In this document: positions 7,463 through 14,642 of the stretch, in pieces | Numbering within the stretch: the first letter of the stretch is position 1 | Layout: each line of letters begins with the position of its first letter | From: Bdellovibrionales bacterium | Lineage (GTDB): Bacteria; Bdellovibrionota; Bdellovibrionia; Bdellovibrionales; JAMPXM01 | Assembly (NCBI GenBank): GCA_005793615.1 | Contig: SXRI01000186.1 | Coordinates: 1 to 16,752, forward strand | Reading direction: 5' to 3' | Length of the DNA: 16,752 nucleotides | Translations under genes and position numbers: made by a program | Notes under the pieces: model-generated | The model's database searches: none | Told to the model about the DNA's origin: nothing | Seen by the model: only the letters and a program-made list of their open reading frames with translations

Positions 7463-8830
7463 ATGACCAGTACGCCAGCGTCGAAAGCGCATCAGAGTGC
7501 GCACCAAAATGCGCACCAAAAGGCCCAAGCGCGGTCTAGTAAAAGATCGAATATTATTGCCGGTCTCGATATCGGATCAACCAAAGTATCTTTGGTGATT
7601 GGAGCGTTGAAGGCTGAGATTCCTCCGGCGCCGGGTGCGCCTCCGGTGATCAGCGTTGACATTATTGGCCTGGGTACAGCGGTGAATGTTGGTTTGCGCC
7701 AAGGGGTCGTGGTCAATGTCGAGGCCACAATAGAAGCCATCGCCAAGGCTCGTGAAGAAGCCGAATTGATGTCGGGCTACAAGGTCGACGAAGTGTTCGT
7801 TGCCATCGGTGGCACTCATGTGAAGTCATTTGACTCGCGTGGCATGGTCGCGATCCGTAACAAAGAAGTTAAAGCTGACGATATCGATCGAGTGATCGAG
7901 GCGGCAAAAGCGGTCGCGGTTCCGGCGGATCGCGAAGTCCTGCATGTTCTTCCGCGCGAATTCAAACTCGATGATCAAGCGGGCATTTTCGATCCGATTG
8001 GGATGTCTGGGGTCCGCCTGGAAGCCAATGTGCATATTGTGACCGCGGGAAACACGGCTCTACAGAATATCGTCAAGTGCGCCGAAAAAGCCGGATTGAA
8101 AGTTCGTTCTTTGGTTCTGCAGCAGTTGGCGGCATCGCTCGCGGTTTTGAGCGAGGATGAAAAAAAGCTCGGTGCCGCGGTCATTGATATGGGTGGCGGT
8201 ACCAGCGATATTATTACCTATATCGCCGGCTCGGTGGCGCACACCTCGACCGTGCCGGTCGGTGGGCAACACTTCACGCAAGATATCGCGATGGGTCTGC
8301 GTACTCCGCAAACTTCGGCGGAAAAAGTTAAAAAACAACATGGCTGTGCGATCGTCGACCTGGTCGATGAAAACGAAACTATCGAGGTCGAGGGTGTTGG
8401 CGGTCGTAAGCCGCGCTCGCTCCTACGTCGTGATCTTTGTGAGGTGATCGAGCCTCGTTCGGAAGAAACTCTGGGTTTGATTTGGAACGAGATTCGCCGT
8501 TCAGGTTTGGTGAACCAAATTGGTTCTGGTTTGGTGTTCACGGGTGGCGCCTGTCAACTTGAAGGCCTAATAGAAATGGGCGAGTTCATCGCCGACATTC
8601 CTGTACGCCGAGGTTCACCCGAGAGCATTGGCGGCTTGACTGATGTTGTGCGCTCGCCCGAGTTTGCGACCGCCGTCGGTCTATTGATTTATGCGTTAGA
8701 TAATTTGACCCCGCAGGAAAAGGCCCGTTTAACCGGCGTCGTTACCGATACTAAAATTTCGGAAGTGATGTCGGGATGGGCGCAGAGGATGTCCGACAGA
8801 ATGAAGGAAATCTTCGGCGGAGCACTTTAG
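7463..8830 (+). CDS. ftsA: FtsA, actin-like membrane anchor of the Z ring
   Basis: Cytoplasmic actin-family ATPase that tethers FtsZ to the membrane and recruits later division proteins. Its 455 residues include phosphate-1 motif AGLDIGSTKV at 33-42, the 1C-domain region starting VDEVFVAIGG, phosphate-2 IDMGGGTSDI at 241-250, and adenosine motif VFTGGACQLEGL at 358-369. The C-terminal amphipathic helix GWAQRMSDRMKEIFGG (437-453) is the expected membrane-targeting sequence. The first 29 residues are an unusual low-complexity extension with repeated AHQ units, encoded by a perfect 12-bp tandem repeat at 7498-7521. An insert rich in Pro (EIPPAPGAPP, 52-61) lies in the first beta sheet. The ATG is preceded by GAGG at 7453-7456. 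ftsZ follows after 24 bp. Confidence 0.95.
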   Translation: MTSTPASKAHQSAHQNAHQKAQARSSKRSNIIAGLDIGSTKVSLVIGALKAEIPPAPGAPPVISVDIIGLGTAVNVGLRQGVVVNVEATIEAIAKAREEAELMSGYKVDEVFVAIGGTHVKSFDSRGMVAIRNKEVKADDIDRVIEAAKAVAVPADREVLHVLPREFKLDDQAGIFDPIGMSGVRLEANVHIVTAGNTALQNIVKCAEKAGLKVRSLVLQQLAASLAVLSEDEKKLGAAVIDMGGGTSDIITYIAGSVAHTSTVPVGGQHFTQDIAMGLRTPQTSAEKVKKQHGCAIVDLVDENETIEVEGVGGRKPRSLLRRDLCEVIEPRSEETLGLIWNEIRRSGLVNQIGSGLVFTGGACQLEGLIEMGEFIADIPVRRGSPESIGGLTDVVRSPEFATAVGLLIYALDNLTPQEKARLTGVVTDTKISEVMSGWAQRMSDRMKEIFGGAL

Positions 8831-8854
8831 TTAAAGTAAATTTGGAGGGATTTT

Positions 8855-10750
8855 ATGTTCGAACTCGAAGAGAACATTAATATCGGTGCCAGCATAAAAG
8901 TTGTCGGCATTGGCGGTGGCGGAAACAACGCGGTTTCGACCATGATCGATGGTGGCTTGAACGGAGTCGAGTTCATTGTCGCAAACACGGATCGTCAGGC
9001 GTTAGGTGCCCACAAGGCGCTTACTAAGATTCAACTTGGTAGCGAGCTGACCAAGGGGCTTGGCGCCGGTGCCAACCCCGAGATCGGAAAACGTGCCGCG
9101 ATCGAATCATATAATGACATCGTTGAAGCTCTTGAAGGGGCTGACATGGTTTTTGTCACCGCTGGAATGGGTGGCGGTACCGGAACAGGTGGCGCGCCCG
9201 TGGTCGCCAAGATCGCTCGTGAGCTCGGGGCTCTCACAATCGGTGTGGTCACGCGCCCGTTCATGTTCGAAGGCAAGAAGCGCATGCGCCATGCTGACGG
9301 TGGCGTTCAGGAACTCAAAGAAAACGTTGATACCCTGATCGTGATTCCGAATCAAAAACTCCTCACGATCGCCAACGATCGCACGCCTTTGATCGAAACC
9401 TTCAAACGTGCCGACGACGTATTGTTGCAAGCGGTGAAGGGAATCTCGGACTTGATCAATATCCGCGGTTTGATCAACCTCGACTTTGCTGATATTCGCA
9501 CGGTGATGTCCGCAAAAGGCATGGCAATCATGGGTACTGGCCGCGCTTCCGGCGAGAATCGTGCCGTCGAAGCCGCAACGGCCGCCATCAGCTCGCCGCT
9601 TCTCGAGAACATCTCGATCGACGGAGCTACTGGCATTATCTTGAATGTCACCGGTGGTCCTGCGTTGTCGCTCTCGGAAGTTAATGAGGCCTCGACCTTG
9701 ATCACTGAGGCCGCGCATGAGGATGCGGAGATCATCTTCGGCGCCGTGATTGATGAGTCGATGGGTGATGAAGTACGTGTGACTGTGATCGCAACAGGGT
9801 TTGGTTTAGATCCGGCGACTCAGGCGGCTTCTTTACAGGCGCAACAGTTCAATCACATGCAAGCACTTGCTCATCAGGTGCGTTCGAGTCAGCAGTTCCA
9901 ACATATCGGTCAACCGCAGGCGCCGATCGCGACCTCACAGTCCCATTCGCAACCGATGTCACAGTCAATGGCAAGCAGCAGCGGACGTGCTCCTGAGTAC
10001 TATTCGCAGAGTTATCTGAATAACTATGGTGCGCAGACACAGGCCTCGCCCAGCTATCCCTACAATATGTCGGGCAATATGTCGTATGGTCAGCAAGCAG
10101 GCTATCCTGAGATGACAACGCCTCAAGTAGCAACGCAGCCAACGTCTATGGCAACGTCGATGACTGCTCCGTTATGGCCGCCTACGGAGTTGGCTCCTTC
10201 GCATATGACGCCAGCTGCGAATCTGGAACAGCCAATGCACTCGGCAATGCAGCCACAAATGCAGTCACAAATGCATTCGCCACTGCATTCGCCACTGCAC
10301 AGAGAAGAGGCGACACCCGTCATGCCTTTAGCGCAAGAGACTATGGATCCTTTAATGGCACAGCAAATGAATCACCAGAATCACCTTAATCAGATGAATC
10401 AGATGCACCAGATGCAGCAAAATTCACTGTCGCAAGCTCCTCAGGCATTTGCTCCTCAGGCTCCCTTGGCGCAAGAGGCATTGAAACAACTGCCCCGCGA
10501 CATTCTTCTGGCAAAGGTGCGGCAATATCGTGAGAGCCAGGTGCAGAATCAGCGGCAGATGCAGCCTGAGCAACTCACCATGGATGTCGGCAGTGGAGAG
10601 AATCCGCTCGAGGCAGCGCGTCGCATGGCGAGCGAGATCGTGAAGTCGCCGTTCGATTCACGCAATCTCGATGTGCCCGCGTTCCTGCGCCGCAAGGGTC
10701 ACGTTCCCGGACAGCGACAGGAAGATGACACCGAGATCCCGATCGGTTAA
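8855..10750 (+). CDS. ftsZ: FtsZ, tubulin-like division GTPase with a very long C-terminal linker
   Basis: Polymerises at midcell into the Z ring. The GTPase core (about 1-320) is canonical: GIGGGGNNAV at 18-27, tubulin signature GMGGGTGTGGAP at 104-115, the T7 loop NLDFADIRTVM at 208-218, and GTGRASGENRAVEA at 227-240. At 631 residues the protein is far longer than the usual 350-400. Residues about 321-600 form a disordered linker dominated by Gln, Met, His, Asn, Ser and Pro, with short repeats such as NQMNQMHQM and SPLHSPLH. A charged, probably helical segment (QLPRDILLAKVRQYRES) follows. The conserved FtsA-binding peptide is present as DVPAFLRRK (606-614) but is followed by 17 extra, acidic residues. 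GGAGGGA at 8844-8850 is a strong ribosome site. Confidence 0.97.
   Translation: MFELEENINIGASIKVVGIGGGGNNAVSTMIDGGLNGVEFIVANTDRQALGAHKALTKIQLGSELTKGLGAGANPEIGKRAAIESYNDIVEALEGADMVFVTAGMGGGTGTGGAPVVAKIARELGALTIGVVTRPFMFEGKKRMRHADGGVQELKENVDTLIVIPNQKLLTIANDRTPLIETFKRADDVLLQAVKGISDLINIRGLINLDFADIRTVMSAKGMAIMGTGRASGENRAVEAATAAISSPLLENISIDGATGIILNVTGGPALSLSEVNEASTLITEAAHEDAEIIFGAVIDESMGDEVRVTVIATGFGLDPATQAASLQAQQFNHMQALAHQVRSSQQFQHIGQPQAPIATSQSHSQPMSQSMASSSGRAPEYYSQSYLNNYGAQTQASPSYPYNMSGNMSYGQQAGYPEMTTPQVATQPTSMATSMTAPLWPPTELAPSHMTPAANLEQPMHSAMQPQMQSQMHSPLHSPLHREEATPVMPLAQETMDPLMAQQMNHQNHLNQMNQMHQMQQNSLSQAPQAFAPQAPLAQEALKQLPRDILLAKVRQYRESQVQNQRQMQPEQLTMDVGSGENPLEAARRMASEIVKSPFDSRNLDVPAFLRRKGHVPGQRQEDDTEIPIG
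10231..10300 (+). repeat. Short tandem repeats within the ftsZ linker
   Basis: The stretch is built from variants of a 12-bp unit, clearest as GCATTCGCCACT repeated around 10273-10296, and ATGCAGCCACAA-like units before it. It encodes QPQMQSQMHSPLHSPLH. Such repeats are prone to length variation by slippage and probably helped to lengthen the linker. Confidence 0.6.
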
Positions 10751-10762
10751 GTTCCTGGGTAA

Positions 10763-11614
10763 ATGACCGCATACTTTGTTTCGGATATTCATCTTAAAAC
10801 ACCGACCGAATCGAAAGCGCTCCTCCTGGAGCGCTTTTTGTTTCAACTGATCCAGCAAGCTTCTGCCGCCAGAAATACCACAGGCAGTACCGATGCCCCG
10901 ACGCATTTGTTTTTAGTAGGTGATATATTTGATCTGTGGATCGGTTCACATCGCTATTTCCGCCGTCGCTTTGAGAAATTGGTCGGCCTTGTTCGCGACT
11001 TGGTTCGCCTTGGGGTCGAGGTGCATTTTTTCGAAGGCAACCATGATCTTCACCTCACTGATTTTTGGCAGGGCGAAATTGGAGTACGTGTCCATACGGA
11101 TAGCGAGTATTTTGATCTGCCCCTCTCTTTAGGTAGTTCTCTGGTGGGTGCTTTGGGGGGTAAGTTTCGGGTGCGAGTAGAGCACGGCGATCTGATCAAT
11201 CCAGATGATTCGGGTTACAGGTTTTTGCGGTGGTTGCTACGAACTCCGGTGATTCGTGGACTGGCCCTGAATCTTCCGGAAAAATTGGTTACCGCCATTG
11301 GTGAACGAGCGAGTGCCGCGAGTCGTGACTATACTTCAGGTGACGGTGCCAAAGCGATCGACCATCGTGATGTGCCGAAAATGATCCATACCTATGTCAA
11401 GCGCGCTTATCACGACGAACCATTTGATCTCATCATCACCGGACATGTGCATATTCAGGATGACTTTACTTTCGAGGCGGCAGGGAAAGTGGTACGTTCG
11501 GTTAATCTTGGTTCATGGTTTGAGAGCGCGCCGGTCTTCCTGCTTTCGGAAAGTGCCTCCGGCGCGGTCGAGGGAAGGTTCATTGATCTCATGCAAACTG
11601 TCGAAAAAGTCTGA
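10763..11614 (+). CDS. lpxH: LpxH-like calcineurin phosphoesterase (UDP-2,3-diacylglucosamine diphosphatase family)
   Basis: Metallophosphoesterase of 283 residues resembling LpxH, which hydrolyses UDP-2,3-diacylglucosamine to lipid X in lipid A synthesis at the inner membrane face. All metal-binding motifs are present in order: SDIHL with D8 and H10, GDIFDLW with D54, GNHD with N93 and H94, EHGD with H141, and GHVH with H228 and H230. FDLWIG after the second motif and the LxNLGSW near the end match the LpxH group better than generic phosphoesterases. It is about 40 residues longer than E. coli LpxH, with an insertion at about 33-46. It starts 12 bp after ftsZ with a weak ribosome site, so it is probably co-transcribed. 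It could instead be a related phosphatase of the same fold. Its stop lies 6 bp from the convergent next gene. Confidence 0.8.
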   Translation: MTAYFVSDIHLKTPTESKALLLERFLFQLIQQASAARNTTGSTDAPTHLFLVGDIFDLWIGSHRYFRRRFEKLVGLVRDLVRLGVEVHFFEGNHDLHLTDFWQGEIGVRVHTDSEYFDLPLSLGSSLVGALGGKFRVRVEHGDLINPDDSGYRFLRWLLRTPVIRGLALNLPEKLVTAIGERASAASRDYTSGDGAKAIDHRDVPKMIHTYVKRAYHDEPFDLIITGHVHIQDDFTFEAAGKVVRSVNLGSWFESAPVFLLSESASGAVEGRFIDLMQTVEKV

Positions 11615-11620
11615 TCTTTG

Positions 11621-12292
11621 TCATTCACAGCTGCGGATGGCAAAGCGGTAGTGAAACCCCGTTGTCGCTTGTGCCGATGCAAGAGCGCCAACGGTGAGAT
11701 CGCCTGACTCGTTTGTGATCACACTCATGCTGGTGTTGACCCTGAGAATAGTGTCGGCGCCGCATTCGGACCAAATACCGGTTGCGATTTCGTCGGTCAG
11801 CAAAAACTCACCGCTACTTTCATCGAAAACTCGCTCGATGCGTTCACCATGTGAGCCGGCGAAGAAGTACTCGACCCCGAATTTTGCTTGACCGCCCGAG
11901 GGCACGCCAGCGAATCCTAGATAGTCGACGCGTACCAGGGAGACTGAGAGTCCGGCAGGAATATGGATCGGAATCGCGAGACCGCAGGCCTTTCGATCAA
12001 ACAAGCGCCCGGTCTCTCCACCGGCAGCGGCGAAGTATCTTGAAAAGAGAATGCTTAAATCAGAGCCATCAGGGTTCATCGCTAAGTCAGCAGTCCCCTG
12101 AGGACAACCAGTTCCGCCATAGACAGGCTTGCCCACACGAATTCCATCGGCATGCGCCTGCGAATTCGTGATCAGAATGGCGACCGCGAGAGCGCACCAC
12201 GCGAATAATCGAATAAGGAATGTGGTGAGATCTAGAGACTCGGCGCTGTTGGTGTGTTGAAGCGGTGTGTTTTGTCGATTGCTGCGTTCCAT
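11621..12292 (-). CDS. Secreted DUF4360-like protein, paralogue 1
   Basis: Function unknown; the pattern matches the DUF4360 family of secreted proteins. It has 223 residues from ATG 12292, which has GGGAGGGA directly upstream; an upstream in-frame TTG at 12310 precedes that ribosome site and is unlikely. After a rather long 24-residue n-region, the hydrophobic core FAWCALAVAILI is followed by cleavage at QAHA|DG near residue 48. The mature part has the family landmarks YGGTGCPQGTA (58-68), NPDGSDLSILF, a DYLGFA motif (123-128), EYFFAG, LTD...WSECG and a terminal cysteine. Cys63, Cys103, Cys177 and Cys222 align with the four cysteines of the neighbouring paralogues, suggesting two conserved disulfides. 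It is the downstream neighbour of paralogue 2 on the same strand. Confidence 0.75.
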   Translation of the reverse strand: MERSNRQNTPLQHTNSAESLDLTTFLIRLFAWCALAVAILITNSQAHADGIRVGKPVYGGTGCPQGTADLAMNPDGSDLSILFSRYFAAAGGETGRLFDRKACGLAIPIHIPAGLSVSLVRVDYLGFAGVPSGGQAKFGVEYFFAGSHGERIERVFDESSGEFLLTDEIATGIWSECGADTILRVNTSMSVITNESGDLTVGALASAQATTGFHYRFAIRSCE

Positions 12293-12336
12293 ATTGTCCC
12301 TCCCGTGCAATAGGATATTTGTTTCAAGAAGCGAAT

Positions 12337-12364
12337 GAGCGGCGCCCCTCCTCGAGCGCCGCTC
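12337..12364 (-). terminator. Hairpin terminator after DUF4360-like paralogue 2
   Basis: A perfect 9-bp GC-rich stem, GAGCGGCGC with GCGCCGCTC, and a 10-nt loop begins 18 bases past the stop of the gene at 12382-12987. On the minus strand it is followed by ATTCGCTTCTTG, a mediocre U-rich tail. It therefore probably ends or attenuates transcription before paralogue 1, which would then need its own promoter or readthrough. Confidence 0.6.
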
Positions 12365-12381
12365 GCTAGGCCTTCAGATCA

Positions 12382-12987
12382 TCACATACATCGGCGCCAT
12401 TGGACGTGGTAGACGATGCCGGCTTTGATGTCGGCAGAGTCGACGGTTGCGATGGCGTCATCTAAGTTGCGGTTGCTGGTAACCATGAGGTTCGAGTTGA
12501 TACGAAGGTTCGTATCCGCTCCGCATGGTGACCAGACCAAAGCGGCGGCCGCTAGGCGATCAGTCAAATCATAATCCTGGTTAGTCGGACCTCGTACGGT
12601 TTTGCTCGATCGAGGACCCGCGGAGCCGGCAAAGAAGTACTCGACATTGAAGCGAGCTTGGCCGCCCATGGGGACCGCTGCGAAACCGCGATAATCAACT
12701 TGGAAAATCGAAATGCTAAACCCCTGAGGCACGTGCACCGGGATCGCTAAGTTACACGACTTGCGATCCAGGGTTCTGCCGCTGACTCCGCCAGCTTCAG
12801 CTTGATACTGGTCGAAGAGAATACTGAGAGTTTTCTGATCCGGACTGAGTACCGCGCTAGCGGTACCTGCCGGGCAACCCGTTCCGCCATAAGCGGGGAT
12901 GCCAAGTCTGATATCATCGGCGTGGGCGGTGAGACCCGCCATCATCACCAATGCTCCTGTTAGCTTCGCGACCCAAGTTTTCGTCAT
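12382..12987 (-). CDS. Secreted DUF4360-like protein, paralogue 2
   Basis: Paralogue of the gene at 11621-12292; function unknown. It has 201 residues from ATG 12987, preceded by AAGGAGA; an in-frame TTG at 13011 lies ahead of that ribosome site and is less likely. The signal peptide MTKTWVAKLTGALVMMAGLT ends at AHA|DD near residue 23. The mature protein follows the same plan as its neighbour: PAYGGTGCPAGTA at 31-43, LSPDQKTLSILFDQY, DRKSC, VDYRGFAAVP (97-106), VEYFFAGSAGP, DYDLTD, WSPCGADTNLRINS, and a terminal WRRCM. Cys38, 78, 155 and 200 form the conserved quartet. Expected location is the periplasm or outside the cell. Its leader (13012-13156) is unusually rich in inverted repeats. Confidence 0.78.
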   Translation of the reverse strand: MTKTWVAKLTGALVMMAGLTAHADDIRLGIPAYGGTGCPAGTASAVLSPDQKTLSILFDQYQAEAGGVSGRTLDRKSCNLAIPVHVPQGFSISIFQVDYRGFAAVPMGGQARFNVEYFFAGSAGPRSSKTVRGPTNQDYDLTDRLAAAALVWSPCGADTNLRINSNLMVTSNRNLDDAIATVDSADIKAGIVYHVQWRRCM

Positions 12988-13011
12988 GATCTCTCCTTCT
13001 TCTCTCTTCAA

Positions 13012-13633
13012 TCTCTAAATAGATGAAGATCTACGTTTAGATGGAGGCCCTCTGAGAGGTCTTTGTGACTCCGCAGGGCTCTTTGGCCTCCTGGCGAATC
13101 AACAAAGCAATCTGAATGCCACACGATTCAGCGTCGTTGTGCTCCTGAGGCCAAAGTGGCAAGGCTGAATATTTCAACTTCCTTTTTGGTAAACAACAAT
13201 AGATTATCTCGGATCTTTTTTTCTTGGTGGCTATGGAGTTTGCGGGAGGTCTCTCATTTTTCGAACGGAGCTTTTCTAATCATAAGAGAACCGAGAGGTG
13301 TCTCTTTGGCACGGGACGAAGTTTTTTCGTGCTGGTGTCGGGATGGCGAGTGCGGGTTCGTTGCGGGGGTTGTCACTGACACCGATTCTTTCGATAAGAA
13401 ATTCGAATAGGTCCTATCAGTACTTATTTTTTGCCGCTCACCGAAGCCACGACAGTGGCCGGCGCAGCTTAAATAGTCGAATAATAAATAAAAACTGTTT
13501 TATTACCGCCATCACCACGCACTGTACAAGATGGGTGCGATGTGGCCACGCAGAGCCGGCACCGCGTTTGCTCTATCTGAAGATAGCATGTCGTTCGCTA
13601 AGGTGCTGGCGATACACGGAAGAAGAGGAGATT
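13012..13633. other. Divergent intergenic region between DUF4360-like genes 2 and 3
   Basis: This 622-bp region separates two divergently transcribed paralogues. I see no convincing gene; an 84-codon plus-strand frame at 13156-13410 has no ribosome site and no signature. The left part (13029-13156) holds nested inverted repeats. Further right are ATAGG-T-CCTAT at 13407-13417, the AT-rich AATAAAA-ACTG-TTTTATT at 13487-13504, GCCAC-GACA-GTGGC at about 13446-13459, and CTATC-TGAA-GATAG at about 13573-13586. Promoters for both flanking genes must be here, but no canonical -35/-10 pair stands out, which suggests alternative sigma factors or activator control. Confidence 0.45.
13029..13156 (-). promoter_or_regulatory. 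Candidate structured leader with mutually exclusive stems
   Basis: Three related arms occur: GGAGGCC at 13043-13049, CTTTGGCCTCC at 13081-13091, and GAGGCCAAAG at 13147-13156. The middle arm can pair perfectly with either the left arm (7 bp) or the right arm (10 bp), but not both. Inside the larger loop CTGAAT (13112-13117) pairs with ATTCAG (13126-13131), and next to the left arm ATCTA-CGTT-TAGAT (13029-13042) forms another hairpin. On the minus strand this sits 42 bases or more ahead of the start codon of DUF4360-like paralogue 2, a layout expected of an attenuator or switch. A multi-site protein operator is the alternative. Confidence 0.4.
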
Positions 13634-14638
13634 ATGCGTTCTCAAATACTGTCGCTTTTATTTTGGGGAGTGTTGTCGCTGTTGTCAGGCACCATGGAGT
13701 CCGCACAGGCACAGAATCGCGCTGTCGATCAGGGTCGTTTTCAGAAAGGAAACATGGGGAGGCCACCCAACCAGGATTCGGTGAGGGTGCCGAACTTGAA
13801 CATGCATAAACCCACCTATGGCGGATCGGCATGCGCCCAAGGAACGGTATCGAGTGTGATTTCCCCAGATGGCCGCGAAGTATCGGTTCTTTTCGACGCG
13901 TTCACGGTACGTGCAGGGGGCGCGGCCGGACCTCGAGCGGCGGTAGGTTCGTGTCGAGTCAACATTCCCTTTCAGGTTCCAGCAGGCTATTCAGTACAGA
14001 TTGTGAAAGTTGATTATCGCGGATTCAACGCGCTTCCCGCGGGAGCCACGGCCAAGGTGTCGACGACTTTCGGTTTCGGCAGGTGGCGCCACGGAGCTCG
14101 TGATCCTCGGGCGCATCTTGCGCGTTGGTCAGAATTTGTCGGACCTCTAAGCGAAGATTTCATGTTGTCGAGTATGATCCGCGGACCGACGTTTTCGCCT
14201 TGTGGCCAGCCGTTCATTCTCACGGCCGAATCTACTATTCACGTGACATCAAACGCGCAAAATCAAGATTCATTCACACAGATTGACTCTCTTGATGCTT
14301 CGTCAACGCCCTTGAAGTTGGCGTTGCGCTGGCAAAAGTGTCAGCCCGATCCAGGTGGTGGCGGAGATGGTGGTGGTACTGGTGAAGATGGAGTCGTGGT
14401 GCCTGACCCAGTCCGTCCGCCGCGCCCTCCTCCTGCTGTCGGTGGCAATTGTCCAGCGGCGACGGTGCAGCTGAATGCGGCTCAACAAGGAATGGCTTTG
14501 GCGACGGCGGCACTCATGCAAGTTGTGAACACTTGCGGTGGCAATATGTTCTGTGTTGTGCAAGTTCAGACGATGTATAACCAGGCGCAAACGAATTTGA
14601 CTGCGGCGCAAACACGCCACAGTCAAAGCTGTCGTTGA
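13634..14638 (+). CDS. Secreted DUF4360-like protein, paralogue 3, with cysteine-bearing C-terminal module
   Basis: A 334-residue secreted protein of unknown function. I start it at ATG 13634, preceded by GAAGAGGAG; the frame is open further upstream, but that part looks non-coding. The signal peptide (RSQILSLLFWGVLSLLSG) is probably cut near AQAQ at residues 24-27. Residues about 28-55 are a polar spacer. Residues 58-237 form the DUF4360-like domain: TYGGSACAQGTVSS, ISPDGREVSVLFD, VDYRGFNALPAG, FSPCG, LRWQKC, with Cys67, 107, 190 and 236 matching the paralogues. A Gly-rich then Pro-rich linker (239-268) joins a module of about 60 residues with two predicted helices and four Cys (273, 301, 307, 333), not seen in the other two. 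The gene is divergent from paralogue 2 and ends 4 bp from the convergent next gene. Confidence 0.75.
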   Translation: MRSQILSLLFWGVLSLLSGTMESAQAQNRAVDQGRFQKGNMGRPPNQDSVRVPNLNMHKPTYGGSACAQGTVSSVISPDGREVSVLFDAFTVRAGGAAGPRAAVGSCRVNIPFQVPAGYSVQIVKVDYRGFNALPAGATAKVSTTFGFGRWRHGARDPRAHLARWSEFVGPLSEDFMLSSMIRGPTFSPCGQPFILTAESTIHVTSNAQNQDSFTQIDSLDASSTPLKLALRWQKCQPDPGGGGDGGGTGEDGVVVPDPVRPPRPPPAVGGNCPAATVQLNAAQQGMALATAALMQVVNTCGGNMFCVVQVQTMYNQAQTNLTAAQTRHSQSCR

Positions 14639-14642
14639 AAGG

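Noticed and set aside
9107..9735. Minus-strand open frames opposite ftsZ
   Set aside because: They are fully antisense to the conserved FtsZ GTPase core, with no start signal.
10174..10389. Plus-strand alternative frame in the ftsZ linker with Asn/Ala/Thr repeats
   Set aside because: The repetitive peptide is simply the ftsZ tandem repeat read in another frame.
13156..13410. 84-codon plus-strand frame in the divergent gap
   Set aside because: It overlaps the structured leader region, has no ribosome site, and shows no family signature.
13298..13633. Upstream extension of DUF4360-like paralogue 3
   Set aside because: The frame is open, but the extension lacks a ribosome site, has no domain, and would bury a good signal peptide and ribosome site at 13634.
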